A stretch of DNA of 5,303 nt, taken from an uncultured Lachnospiraceae bacterium (GTDB lineage: Bacteria > Bacillota > Clostridia > Lachnospirales > Lachnospiraceae). The translations under genes were made by a program, and so were the position numbers. Location: NCBI GenBank assembly GCA_946627575.1, contig CAMOVS010000116.1:1-5303 (forward strand), in the 5' to 3' direction. Positions 1-5,303 of the stretch are shown one piece after another (position 1 is the stretch's first letter; every line of letters starts with the position of its first letter). Under the pieces are notes generated by a model. That model was given only the letters and a program-made list of their open reading frames with translations, searched no databases and was not told where the DNA came from.

Positions 1-660
1 GATAGCATCCCATACATCATCAATATTGGTTTTCTCATAAAGAGCACCAACCGGACAGGATACGATACACTGGCCGCAGCCTACGCAGTTGGTGGATCCC
101 AGTCCTTCGTCGAAGGGGGAGCCGACACGGACATCGAAACCACGGCGGATCTGGCCGATGGCTCCTACGCCCTGAACCTTGCTGCAGGTGGAGACGCAGC
201 GGAGACACTGGATACACTTATTGTTATCCCGCACAACATAGGGTGTGGAATAATCTATGTCATAGATGGGCTCTTCGCTTTTGAAACGGTCCTCATCGAT
301 GCCGTAGTCGTATGCCAGTTTCTGAAGCTCGCAATGATTTCCACGCACACAGGACAGACACTTCTTGTGGTGTGTAGAAAGAATCAGCTCGATGGTGGTT
401 TTCCGGGAAGCCCGGACCATGGGTGTGTTGGTATATACTTCAAGACCTTCCTCTACCGGATAGGTGCAGGCTGCGGTCAGGCCGCGGCGTCCTTTAATCT
501 CAACCACACAGACACGGCAAGCGCCGATGCAGTTGATGTCTTTAAGATAGCAGAGGGAAGGAATCTCGATATTGGCCGCTTTTGCCGCCTGAAGGACACT
601 GGTGCCTTCAGGAACAGAGACCGGGATATCGTTTATCTTAAGATTAATCATTTTCTTCAT
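1..660 (-). CDS. hydA: [FeFe] hydrogenase catalytic subunit HydA (bifurcating type), N-terminal part, cut by window edge
   Basis: This is the catalytic subunit of a cytoplasmic NADH- and ferredoxin-linked [FeFe] hydrogenase. Exactly 220 codons are present; the protein continues past base 1. Visible modules, in order: a ferredoxin-like [2Fe-2S] domain with C37, C48, C51 and C65 (an extra C44 lies between the first two); a His-Cys3 [4Fe-4S] site with H97, C101, C104 and C110; and a double [4Fe-4S] ferredoxin domain with C149/C152/C155/C159 and C192/C195/C198/C202. This order is the electron-relay half of CpI/HydA-like enzymes. The H-cluster domain that makes or splits H2 is outside the window, so catalysis is inferred. 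The start at 660 is favoured because AGGAGGG (668-674) lies 7 nt upstream; a second in-frame ATG at 651 is too far away. The gene follows hydB after 13 nt, as the last visible operon member. NADH-linked formate dehydrogenases share parts of this N-terminus, but the sequence through residue 220 (ending DDVWDAI) and the hydCB context favour hydrogenase. Confidence 0.93.
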   Translation of the reverse strand, partial: MKKMINLKINDIPVSVPEGTSVLQAAKAANIEIPSLCYLKDINCIGACRVCVVEIKGRRGLTAACTYPVEEGLEVYTNTPMVRASRKTTIELILSTHHKKCLSCVRGNHCELQKLAYDYGIDEDRFKSEEPIYDIDYSTPYVVRDNNKCIQCLRCVSTCSKVQGVGAIGQIRRGFDVRVGSPFDEGLGSTNCVGCGQCIVSCPVGALYEKTNIDDVWDAI

Positions 661-673
661 TACTCATCCCTCC

Positions 674-2569
674 TTATTCCATATAGATGGCATCGAACTT
701 ACAGTTCTGCTGACAGAGACCGCACTTGATACAGGTATCAATATCGATGGTGTGCGGTTCCTTGCGCTCTCCGGAGATTGCGTTCACCGGACAGTTCCTT
801 GCGCAGAGCGTACAGCCCCGACACTTGTTGGGATCGATGACATAATGAAGCAGATCTTTACATTTCTTGGCCTCACAGCGCTTGTTCTGGATGTGGTTGA
901 TATACTCCTCGCGGAAATAGCGGAGGGTAGATACAACCGGATTGGAAGCAGTCTGGCCCAGAGCGCAGAGGCAGGATACCTTCATGTGCTCGGCAAGTTC
1001 TTCAATCTTGTCCAGGTCTTCCATGGTAGCCTCACCTCTGGTGATATGGTCAAGCAGCTGGAGCAGACGTCTGGTACCGATACGGCAAGGTGAGCACTTG
1101 CCGCAGGACTCCTCGCAGGTGAACTCCAGGTAGAACTTGGCGATGTCGACCATACAGGTGTCCTCATCCATAACGATGAGTCCGCCGGAACCCATCATAG
1201 AGCCGATCTTAGCCAGACTCTCGTAGTCGATGGGCGTGTCGATGTGAACGGAGGGGATACATCCGCCGGAAGGTCCGCCGGTCTGGGCAGCCTTGAACTT
1301 CTTGCCGCCAGGAATGCCGCCGCCGATCTCCTCGATGATTTCGCGGAGTGTCGTGCCCATAGGAACTTCTACCAGACCGACGTTGGTGATCTTGCCGCCC
1401 AGGGCAAATACCTTGGTTCCCTTGGAGGTCTCGGTTCCGATGGAAGAGTACCATTCCGGCCCTTTAAGGATGATCTGGGCTACATTGGCGTAGGTTTCTA
1501 CATTGTTAAGGACGGTAGGTTTCTTGAAAAGACCTTCGACTGCCGGGAAGGGCGGTCTGGGTCTGGGTTCGCCACGCTTCCCTTCAATGGATGTCATAAG
1601 GGCGGTCTCCTCGCCGCAGACAAAAGCACCGGCGCCAAGACGGATCTCTACGTCGAAGTCAAAACCGGTTCCGAAAATATTTTTACCAAGAAGACCGTAT
1701 TCTCTTGCCTGGTTGATGGCGATGGTCAGACGGTCTACTGCGATAGGATATTCAGCACGCACATAGACATAGCCCTGGCTGGCCCCGATGGTATAACCGG
1801 CAATAGCCATGGCTTCCAATACTGCGTGGGGATCACCCTCCAGGATGGAACGATCCATAAAAGCGCCGGGATCGCCTTCGTCGGCATTACAGCATACATA
1901 TTTGATATCAGACTTGGTAGCCTTACAGAAGGACCACTTTCTTCCGGTGGGGAAGCCGGCGCCGCCACGGCCCCGTAGGCCGGACTCCAGCATGGTGTCG
2001 ATGACCTCATCCTGGGTCATGGACGTCAGAACCTTGTGGAGGGCCTGATAGCCGTCAAGGGCGATATATTCTTCGATATTCTCCGGATCGATCACGCCGC
2101 AGTTCTTCAGGGCGATACGCATCTGCTTGGCATAGAAATTGGTTCCGCTTAAGGGCAGAATATCCCCGTCGTCATGGACAGTCTCCGGATAGAGCAGGTC
2201 CTTACAGATCCTGCCTTCAATGATGTGCTCATCAATAATACGCTTTGCACCTTCCGGAGTCGTCTGGGAATAGAAAGCGCCTTCCGGATAGACGATTACA
2301 ACCGGACCCAGGGCACAGAGGCCAAAGCAGCCGGTCTTGACGATCAGAACGTCCGTAAGATTTTTATCTTTGATCTCTTTTTCCAGGGCATCAACCACCT
2401 TGTGGCTGCCTGATGAGGTACAGCCGGTACCGCCGCAGACAAGGATCTGCTTACGATAAGCAGTGTGGGAGGCCATCTCCTCGGCCTTGGAAGCGACAAG
2501 CTTACGGACAAGGACAAGTTCTTCATTCTTCTTCTTAATCTCAAGAAGCTTCTCATAAGTCATCGTCAT
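674..2569 (-). CDS. hydB: Bifurcating hydrogenase NuoF-like subunit HydB (FMN, NAD(H), Fe-S)
   Basis: This subunit exchanges electrons with NAD(H) through FMN and is the likely bifurcation site of the HydABC complex (NADH + reduced ferredoxin + 3 H+ to 2 H2). It has 631 residues, close to the roughly 625 known for Thermotoga HydB. Visible domains: a thioredoxin-like [2Fe-2S] domain with C45, C50, C81 and C85; the NuoF core with glycine-rich FMN/NAD loop GLRGRGGAGFPTGRKW (197-212), NADEGDPGAFMDR (228-240) and GAGAFVCGEETAL (312-324); a [4Fe-4S] site with C489, C492, C495 and C535; and a C-terminal double [4Fe-4S] ferredoxin domain with C583/C586/C589/C593 and C613/C616/C619/C623. The C-terminal ferredoxin separates it from respiratory NuoF. 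The fused N-terminal ferredoxin means no separate HndB-like gene is needed, and none is seen. The start at 2569 is chosen because AGGAGG (2578-2583) is 8 nt upstream; the next in-frame ATG (2563) would be 14 nt away. NAD versus NADP preference cannot be read from the sequence. Confidence 0.96.
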   Translation of the reverse strand: MTMTYEKLLEIKKKNEELVLVRKLVASKAEEMASHTAYRKQILVCGGTGCTSSGSHKVVDALEKEIKDKNLTDVLIVKTGCFGLCALGPVVIVYPEGAFYSQTTPEGAKRIIDEHIIEGRICKDLLYPETVHDDGDILPLSGTNFYAKQMRIALKNCGVIDPENIEEYIALDGYQALHKVLTSMTQDEVIDTMLESGLRGRGGAGFPTGRKWSFCKATKSDIKYVCCNADEGDPGAFMDRSILEGDPHAVLEAMAIAGYTIGASQGYVYVRAEYPIAVDRLTIAINQAREYGLLGKNIFGTGFDFDVEIRLGAGAFVCGEETALMTSIEGKRGEPRPRPPFPAVEGLFKKPTVLNNVETYANVAQIILKGPEWYSSIGTETSKGTKVFALGGKITNVGLVEVPMGTTLREIIEEIGGGIPGGKKFKAAQTGGPSGGCIPSVHIDTPIDYESLAKIGSMMGSGGLIVMDEDTCMVDIAKFYLEFTCEESCGKCSPCRIGTRRLLQLLDHITRGEATMEDLDKIEELAEHMKVSCLCALGQTASNPVVSTLRYFREEYINHIQNKRCEAKKCKDLLHYVIDPNKCRGCTLCARNCPVNAISGERKEPHTIDIDTCIKCGLCQQNCKFDAIYME

Positions 2570-2572
2570 GGA

Positions 2573-3070
2573 CTACACCTCCTTGTCGTAGTAGGAGTCG
2601 ATAATCTCTACCGCAGACTCCGGTGTGCACTTGCCGTATACTTCTCCGTCTACGGTCATGACCGGTGCCAGACCGCAGGCTCCCAGACAGCGGCAGCTGT
2701 CGATGGAGAAGAATCCGTCCGGGGTGCATTCGCCGGACTTGATCCCCAGATGCTCCTCGATGGCAGCCAGAATCTTGTCGGCACCCTTGACATAGCAGGC
2801 AGTTCCAAGACATACGCTGACAGTGTGTTCCCCTTTGGGAGTCAGTGTGAATTGTGAATAGAATGTTGCGACGCCAAAAACATCAGACAGCGGTACCTGC
2901 ATCTCGTCGGCAATGATGGTCTGTACTTCGACGGGAAGGTAGCCGTAGATCGACTGAGCTTCCTGCAGAACAGGCATCATGGCACCGGGCTGGTCCTTGT
3001 GCGTCTTGATAAATTTGCGCAGTTCCCTCTCTTGTTTCGGGGTTCCCCGAAACGCCATATTCGCAGCCAT
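2573..3070 (-). CDS. hydC: Bifurcating hydrogenase NuoE-like [2Fe-2S] subunit HydC
   Basis: This is the small electron-transfer subunit of the HydABC hydrogenase, homologous to NuoE of complex I and HndA of NADP-reducing hydrogenases. The 165-residue length is typical (about 160). An N-terminal helical region (about 1-80, including the family-type stretch VFGVATFYSQF near 64-74) precedes a thioredoxin-like domain that binds one [2Fe-2S] cluster through C87-x4-C92 and C128-x3-C132; C126 is an additional nearby cysteine. It is the first gene of the operon, and its stop codon is separated from the hydB start by only 3 nt. The start at 3070 has AAAGGGG 7 nt upstream, a weaker ribosome site than those of hydB and hydA. 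An internal ATG at 3058 has no better site. No signal peptide is seen; the protein should be cytoplasmic. In the holoenzyme this cluster is thought to sit beside the FMN of HydB. Confidence 0.95.
   Translation of the reverse strand: MAANMAFRGTPKQERELRKFIKTHKDQPGAMMPVLQEAQSIYGYLPVEVQTIIADEMQVPLSDVFGVATFYSQFTLTPKGEHTVSVCLGTACYVKGADKILAAIEEHLGIKSGECTPDGFFSIDSCRCLGACGLAPVMTVDGEVYGKCTPESAVEIIDSYYDKEV
2578..2583 (-). promoter_or_regulatory. hydB Shine-Dalgarno site inside the end of hydC
   Basis: The perfect AGGAGG lies within the last sense codons of hydC (the AAG GAG GTG codons before TAG), 8 nt before the hydB ATG. Ribosomes finishing hydC pass directly over the hydB initiation site. This suggests translational coupling and balanced subunit synthesis, and it supports the hydB start at 2569. 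Confidence 0.85.
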
Positions 3071-3110
3071 AAAAATACCCCTTTCTTCCTTGCTGAAGGC
3101 TTAGTATATT

Positions 3111-3139
3111 CAGAAAAGACTTCCATGATATCTTTTCCG
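3111..3139 (-). promoter_or_regulatory. Leader hairpin upstream of hydC
   Basis: On the minus strand, CGGAAAAGA and TCTTTTCTG form a 9-bp stem (one G-U pair) around an 11-nt loop. It lies in the predicted 5' untranslated leader of the hyd mRNA, about 40 nt before the hydC start. It is A/U-rich and has no following U-run, so it is not a terminator. It might affect mRNA stability or have no function. Confidence 0.3.
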
Positions 3140-3180
3140 GGAATCAACAAGGTGCTTAACAGACATGTTTCATGCCATGT

Positions 3181-3198
3181 TTGTCTACATATTAACAT
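3181..3198 (-). promoter_or_regulatory. Rex-like operator over the hydCBA promoter
   Basis: The plus-strand sequence TTGTCTACATATTAACAT matches 11 of the 14 defined positions of the clostridial Rex consensus TTGTTAA-N4-TTAACAA. Rex is a dimeric repressor that leaves DNA when NADH is high, and hydrogenase and fermentation genes are known members of its regulons in clostridia. The element overlaps the proposed -10 box (3189-3194), a classic place for repression. One half-site (TTAACAT) is good and the other (TTGTCTA) is weaker. No rex gene is in the window, so function is inferred from sequence and context. Confidence 0.5.
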
Positions 3199-3217
3199 AG
3201 ATAGAAATCATGCACAA
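3189..3217 (-). promoter_or_regulatory. Candidate sigma-A promoter of hydCBA
   Basis: On the minus strand TTGTGC (3217-3212) and TAATAT (3194-3189) are separated by exactly 17 bp. Each box is an imperfect match (3/6 and 4/6). Transcription would begin near 3182 and give a leader of about 110 nt before hydC. A perfect TATAAT at 3236-3231 on the same strand lacks a matching -35 box and is a less likely alternative. Confidence 0.4.
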
Positions 3218-3312
3218 TCATATTTTAATCATTATAATTAAGAAAATGATCCTGATTTGCCTAACTTGTTTGCTTTTTATAAACAGGCTGGAAAGAAGAT
3301 CGCACGGATCTA

Positions 3313-3340
3313 TTGCTTTGTGCTATACTTTGAATAGAAT
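3313..3340 (+). promoter_or_regulatory. Candidate promoter of the RNA methyltransferase gene
   Basis: TTGCTT (3313-3318) and TAGAAT (3335-3340) are 16 bp apart. An overlapping alternative is the extended -10 element TGCTATACT (3321-3329), which lacks a clear -35. Either would start transcription some 70-95 nt before the ATG at 3429. The match is moderate, as expected for a weakly expressed housekeeping gene. Confidence 0.35.
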
Positions 3341-3428
3341 CCGGCAGCTGTTGAGAACCGTTAAAGACGTCTGGAGTCTGGTTTTGAATAAGTTGCTGTA
3401 AAAGTGGACTAGGCGGGAGGAAAGATCA

Positions 3429-4262
3429 ATGAGAATTACAGAACTTAACAACCTGCAGGACCCACGTCTGAATGAGTATGCCAGATGTAATGAGCGGCAG
3501 CTTCTCCACAGGGATGCTCCCTTTGGCGGGGTTTTTATTGCGGAGAGCCCCAGGGTTGTCCGGAGGGCCTTGGAAGCCGGCTGTCGTCCGGAGTCTTTTT
3601 TGATTGATGAAGCCCAGATTGACGATCTGACCAGAGAACTGATGGAGAGATACCCCGAGGTTCCTGTCTATTCCGGGCCGCCGGAAGTGATCCGGTCGCT
3701 GACCGGGATTCCCATGACCCGGGGCATGCTGGCCTGCATCAGAAGGCCGGATCTTCCTTCGGTCGAGGAATTATGCCGGGGCAGGAGAAGAATTGCCGTA
3801 TTGGAAAATGTAACCAATCCCACCAATGTAGGGGCTATTATCCGGTCGGCGGCAGCCATGGGTATGGAAGCTGTTCTTCTGGATCATGCCTGCAGCGATC
3901 CCTATTACAGAAGGGCAGCCCGGGTTTCCATGGGGACCGTCTTCCAGGTGCCCTGGACTTATCTGGATGTCCGGGAAGGGGGACAGGGAATGCCCTGGAC
4001 AGACTATCTTCATGACCTGGGCTTTAAGACGGCGGCGATGGCCCTGATCGAGGACTCCGTCAGCATCGATGACCGGGCCCTGATGGCGGAGGACAGGCTG
4101 GCTGTTATCCTGGGAGCGGAAGGGGATGGCCTGAAACCGGAGACCATAGCAGCCTGCGATTACACCGTCATGATCCCTATGACAGGCGGGGTGGATTCTC
4201 TCAATGTAGCAGCGGCTTCAGCGGTGGCCTTCTGGCAATTGGGGACAGCCCGGGATCGATAA
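3429..4262 (+). CDS. SpoU/TrmH-family RNA 2'-O-methyltransferase
   Basis: This is a predicted cytoplasmic SAM-dependent enzyme that methylates a ribose 2'-OH in rRNA or tRNA. It has 277 residues. Residues from about 25 to 115 fit the L30e-like substrate-binding domain common in RlmB-like members. The C-terminal SPOUT knot domain shows all three family motifs: motif 1, NVTNPTNVGAIIRSAAAMG (127-145), with N133 and catalytic-type R139; motif 2, ILGAEGDGL (227-235), with E231; and motif 3, IPMTGGVDSLNVAAASA (249-265), with S257 and N259 at the spacing known in TrmH. The knot therefore appears complete. The start at 3429 has GGGAGG 8 nt upstream. The exact target (for example 23S rRNA Gm or tRNA Gm18) cannot be assigned, so no symbol is given. 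Codon choice (more CGG, AGA/AGG, GGG) differs from the neighbouring hydrogenase and thiolase genes, consistent with lower expression. It diverges from hydCBA and lies upstream of the thiolase gene on the same strand, with a separate promoter for the latter. Confidence 0.92.
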   Translation: MRITELNNLQDPRLNEYARCNERQLLHRDAPFGGVFIAESPRVVRRALEAGCRPESFLIDEAQIDDLTRELMERYPEVPVYSGPPEVIRSLTGIPMTRGMLACIRRPDLPSVEELCRGRRRIAVLENVTNPTNVGAIIRSAAAMGMEAVLLDHACSDPYYRRAARVSMGTVFQVPWTYLDVREGGQGMPWTDYLHDLGFKTAAMALIEDSVSIDDRALMAEDRLAVILGAEGDGLKPETIAACDYTVMIPMTGGVDSLNVAAASAVAFWQLGTARDR

Positions 4263-4320
4263 TCCGGGAGTATTGCCAGGCCGTTTACCCGGTGCATGAA
4301 GGGCAGTGTTCTAAAAAAGT

Positions 4321-4336
4321 ATACAATTTACTGTAT
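4321..4336. repeat. Short inverted repeat next to the Rex-like site
   Basis: ATACA and TGTAT are perfect 5-bp inverted arms around a 6-bp spacer (ATTTAC). The repeat directly abuts the Rex-like palindrome at 4337. It could be half of a compound operator or a chance AT-rich palindrome. Confidence 0.25.
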
Positions 4337-4354
4337 TTGTTTATTTTTTATCAA
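4337..4354 (+). promoter_or_regulatory. Rex-like operator upstream of the thiolase promoter
   Basis: TTGTTTATTTTTTATCAA matches 12 of 14 defined positions of the clostridial Rex consensus TTGTTAA-N4-TTAACAA. It ends 7 bp before the -35 box of the thiolase promoter, centred near -51. Thiolase and crotonase-cluster genes are established Rex targets in solventogenic clostridia, so the position is biologically sensible. The T-rich core lowers the information content, and the location is upstream of the -35 rather than over the -10. Confidence 0.5.
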
Positions 4355-4361
4355 TCGCCTC

Positions 4362-4390
4362 TTGCCATCCTGCAAAAAACCATGTATGAT
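4362..4390 (+). promoter_or_regulatory. Sigma-A promoter of the thiolase gene
   Basis: TTGCCA (4362-4367) and TATGAT (4385-4390) are separated by an ideal 17 bp. Transcription is expected near 4397, giving a leader of about 93 nt. This is the best promoter match in the window and means that the thiolase gene need not depend on read-through from the methyltransferase gene. Confidence 0.7.
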
Positions 4391-4476
4391 AAGGCTATCT
4401 TTAATATAGAGGCCCGAAATCTTTGAGTAACAAACTAAGTTGCAGCTAAGAAAACCGTTGCCTTTTTTACCTTTTT

Positions 4477-4483
4477 AAGGAGG
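4477..4483 (+). promoter_or_regulatory. Thiolase Shine-Dalgarno site that decides the start
   Basis: AAGGAGG is followed by two in-frame ATG codons. The first (4484) touches the site with no spacer; the second (4490) has a normal 6-nt spacer and is therefore chosen. The preceding CCTT (4470-4473) could pair weakly with AAGG across a 3-nt loop, which is too short a stem to claim regulation. Confidence 0.8.
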
Positions 4484-4489
4484 ATGATT

Positions 4490-5303
4490 ATGCAGACAAA
4501 AGAAGTTGTAATCGTTAGCGCATGTCGTACAGCCATCGGCAAGTTCTGTGGAGAGTTCAAGAACGTATCTGCAAGGGAGCTGGCTATCGCAGTCGGAAAA
4601 GAAGCCATCAATCGTGCCGGCATTGATGCCAAAGATGTAGATGAGATCGTTATGGGTCAGGTATATACATCCATGCAGGGATCTCTCCCGGCAAGACAGG
4701 TTTCCATGAGACTGGGCATGAGCATCGAGAGCAATGCTGTTTCCGTAAACCAGAACTGTGCATCCGGTATGCGTGCTCTTGAGATCGCATGTGATGACAT
4801 TCAGCTGGGCAAGACCGAGATCGGCCTGGTTGTCGGTGTTGAGAACATGACACAGGTTCCCTTCCTTCTTCCCAAGGGACGTCTTGGATATCGTATGGGA
4901 AGTATTCCCAATCAGGGCGGAGCTGAGTTCTATGATGCCCTTCTGCATGACGCCCTCTATGATGAGCTGTCCGGCGGTCACATGGGAGTAACAGCAGACA
5001 ACGTAGCGAAGAAGTACAATATCACCCGTGAAGAGTGTGATGAACTGGCGGTTATGAGCCATGAGCGTGCCTGCAAGGCAACTGAGGAAGGCAAGTTCAA
5101 GGAAGAAATGATCGATATCGTGGAGCACACCAGAAAGGGTGACAAGATCCACAATACAGACGAGCATAAGATCGAAGGCTGCAACATGGAGACCATCTCC
5201 AAGCTTCGTCCGGTATTCAGTAAGGACGGTGTGACTACTGCAGCTAACGCTTCCGGTATCAACGATGCAGCTGCCGCTGTTATCGTTATGTCCCTGGACA
5301 AGG
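4490..5303 (+). CDS. thlA: Acetyl-CoA C-acetyltransferase (thiolase), N-terminal 271 residues, cut by window edge
   Basis: Thiolase condenses two acetyl-CoA into acetoacetyl-CoA plus CoA, the entry step to butyryl-CoA and other C4 fermentation products, and can also run in the thiolytic direction. The visible 271 residues cover roughly two thirds of the usual ~390. The N-terminal EVVIVSACRTAIGKF (5-19) is typical of the family. The nucleophilic cysteine is C90 in NQNCASGMRALEIA (87-100). The loop segment MTQVPFLLPKGRLGYRMG (120-137) resembles the acetoacetyl-CoA thiolase substrate loop, GHMGVTADNVAKKY (163-176) is a family hallmark, and NASGINDAAAAV (253-264) is the conserved stretch near the active site. 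The catalytic His and second Cys are beyond the window. CASG instead of the common bacterial CGSG also occurs in mitochondrial acetoacetyl-CoA thiolase, so it is not a defect. The symbol is by role; exact substrate chain length is not proven. A Rex-like site and a strong promoter lie upstream. Confidence 0.93.
   Translation, partial: MQTKEVVIVSACRTAIGKFCGEFKNVSARELAIAVGKEAINRAGIDAKDVDEIVMGQVYTSMQGSLPARQVSMRLGMSIESNAVSVNQNCASGMRALEIACDDIQLGKTEIGLVVGVENMTQVPFLLPKGRLGYRMGSIPNQGGAEFYDALLHDALYDELSGGHMGVTADNVAKKYNITREECDELAVMSHERACKATEEGKFKEEMIDIVEHTRKGDKIHNTDEHKIEGCNMETISKLRPVFSKDGVTTAANASGINDAAAAVIVMSLDK

Larger units (their letters stand above)
3071..3428. other. Divergent intergenic region between hydCBA and the RNA methyltransferase gene
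   Basis: This 358-base AT-rich stretch separates the two divergent transcription units. It holds a minus-strand promoter candidate overlapped by a Rex-like palindrome (3181-3217), a leader hairpin on the hyd side (3111-3139) and a weak plus-strand promoter (3313-3340). No RNA gene or riboswitch class is recognised. Short reading frames here, including a 63-codon one at 3210-3401 on the plus strand, have no ribosome site and no recognisable protein features, so no gene is called. Confidence 0.7.

Noticed and set aside
1..660. Reading the left-edge gene as a formate dehydrogenase alpha subunit
   Set aside because: The N-terminal Fe-S relay is shared, but the sequence up to residue 220 and the hydC-hydB-hydA order favour [FeFe] hydrogenase. 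The H-cluster motifs beyond base 1 would settle it.
1244..1978. A 244-codon open frame on the plus strand inside hydB
   Set aside because: It is fully antisense to the conserved NuoF core, has no ribosome site or recognisable domain, and is explained by codon bias of the real gene.
3145..3162. A further Rex-like half-site (TTAACAG) in the hyd leader
   Set aside because: Only one half fits; the other half matches at about one of seven positions.
3164..3182. Direct repeat CATGTTT and an ACATG/CATGT inverted repeat next to the hyd promoter
   Set aside because: The arms are short and overlap in a low-complexity ATG-rich stretch; no known operator is matched.
3369..3381. Tandem GTCTGG-A-GTCTGG repeat before the methyltransferase gene
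   Set aside because: Only two short copies, no recognisable regulatory family, likely chance.
3210..3401. A 63-codon plus-strand frame in the divergent intergenic region with a hydrophobic N-terminus
   Set aside because: No Shine-Dalgarno site precedes it, the hydrophobic residues follow from AT-rich sequence, and it runs through the promoter elements of both neighbours.
4249..4268. A GC-rich hairpin (CCCGG, bulged G, AT / ATCCGGG) over the methyltransferase stop codon as a terminator
   Set aside because: No U-run follows it; the nearest T-rich stretch is about 70 bases downstream and belongs to the Rex-like site. Termination of this gene is unresolved.
4475..5167. A 230-codon open frame on the minus strand opposite thiolase
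   Set aside because: It is antisense to a clear thiolase with its catalytic motif, and has no family features of its own.

Overview
The window looks like chromosomal DNA of an anaerobic, fermentative, low-to-mid GC Gram-positive bacterium of the class Clostridia. The indications are a trimeric electron-bifurcating [FeFe] hydrogenase operon, an acetoacetyl-CoA-type thiolase, strong AGGAGG Shine-Dalgarno sites, sigma-A-like promoters and very short intra-operon gaps. A gut Lachnospiraceae-like butyrate producer would fit, but the genus cannot be fixed from this sequence alone.

Layout. The left part (1-3070, minus strand) is a hydC-hydB-hydA operon, read right to left. hydC is a NuoE-like [2Fe-2S] subunit, hydB a NuoF-like FMN/NAD(H) subunit with extra Fe-S domains, and hydA the catalytic [FeFe]-hydrogenase subunit. 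Only the 220-residue N-terminal electron-relay part of hydA is present; the H-cluster domain lies beyond base 1. Bases 3071-3428 are a divergent intergenic region with the hyd promoter on the minus strand and a weaker promoter candidate for the next gene on the plus strand. Bases 3429-4262 (plus) encode a complete SpoU/TrmH-family RNA 2'-O-methyltransferase. After a 227-base gap with a good sigma-A promoter (TTGCCA, 17 bp, TATGAT), a thiolase gene starts at 4490 and runs off the right edge.

How it fits together. Thiolase condenses two acetyl-CoA to acetoacetyl-CoA and so opens the NADH-consuming route to C4 products. HydABC uses NADH together with reduced ferredoxin to make H2. Both are electron sinks. 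The most notable non-coding observation is that both promoters carry an 18-bp element resembling the binding site of the NADH/NAD+-sensing repressor Rex (clostridial consensus TTGTTAA-N4-TTAACAA): 11 of 14 positions at 3181-3198, overlapping the proposed hyd -10 box, and 12 of 14 at 4337-4354, just upstream of the thiolase -35 box. This suggests one redox switch over both pathways, with an apparently unrelated RNA methyltransferase gene between them. No mobile element, CRISPR array, tRNA or rRNA was seen, and no gene looks broken. Apart from the regulatory sites, the window is ordinary core fermentative metabolism.
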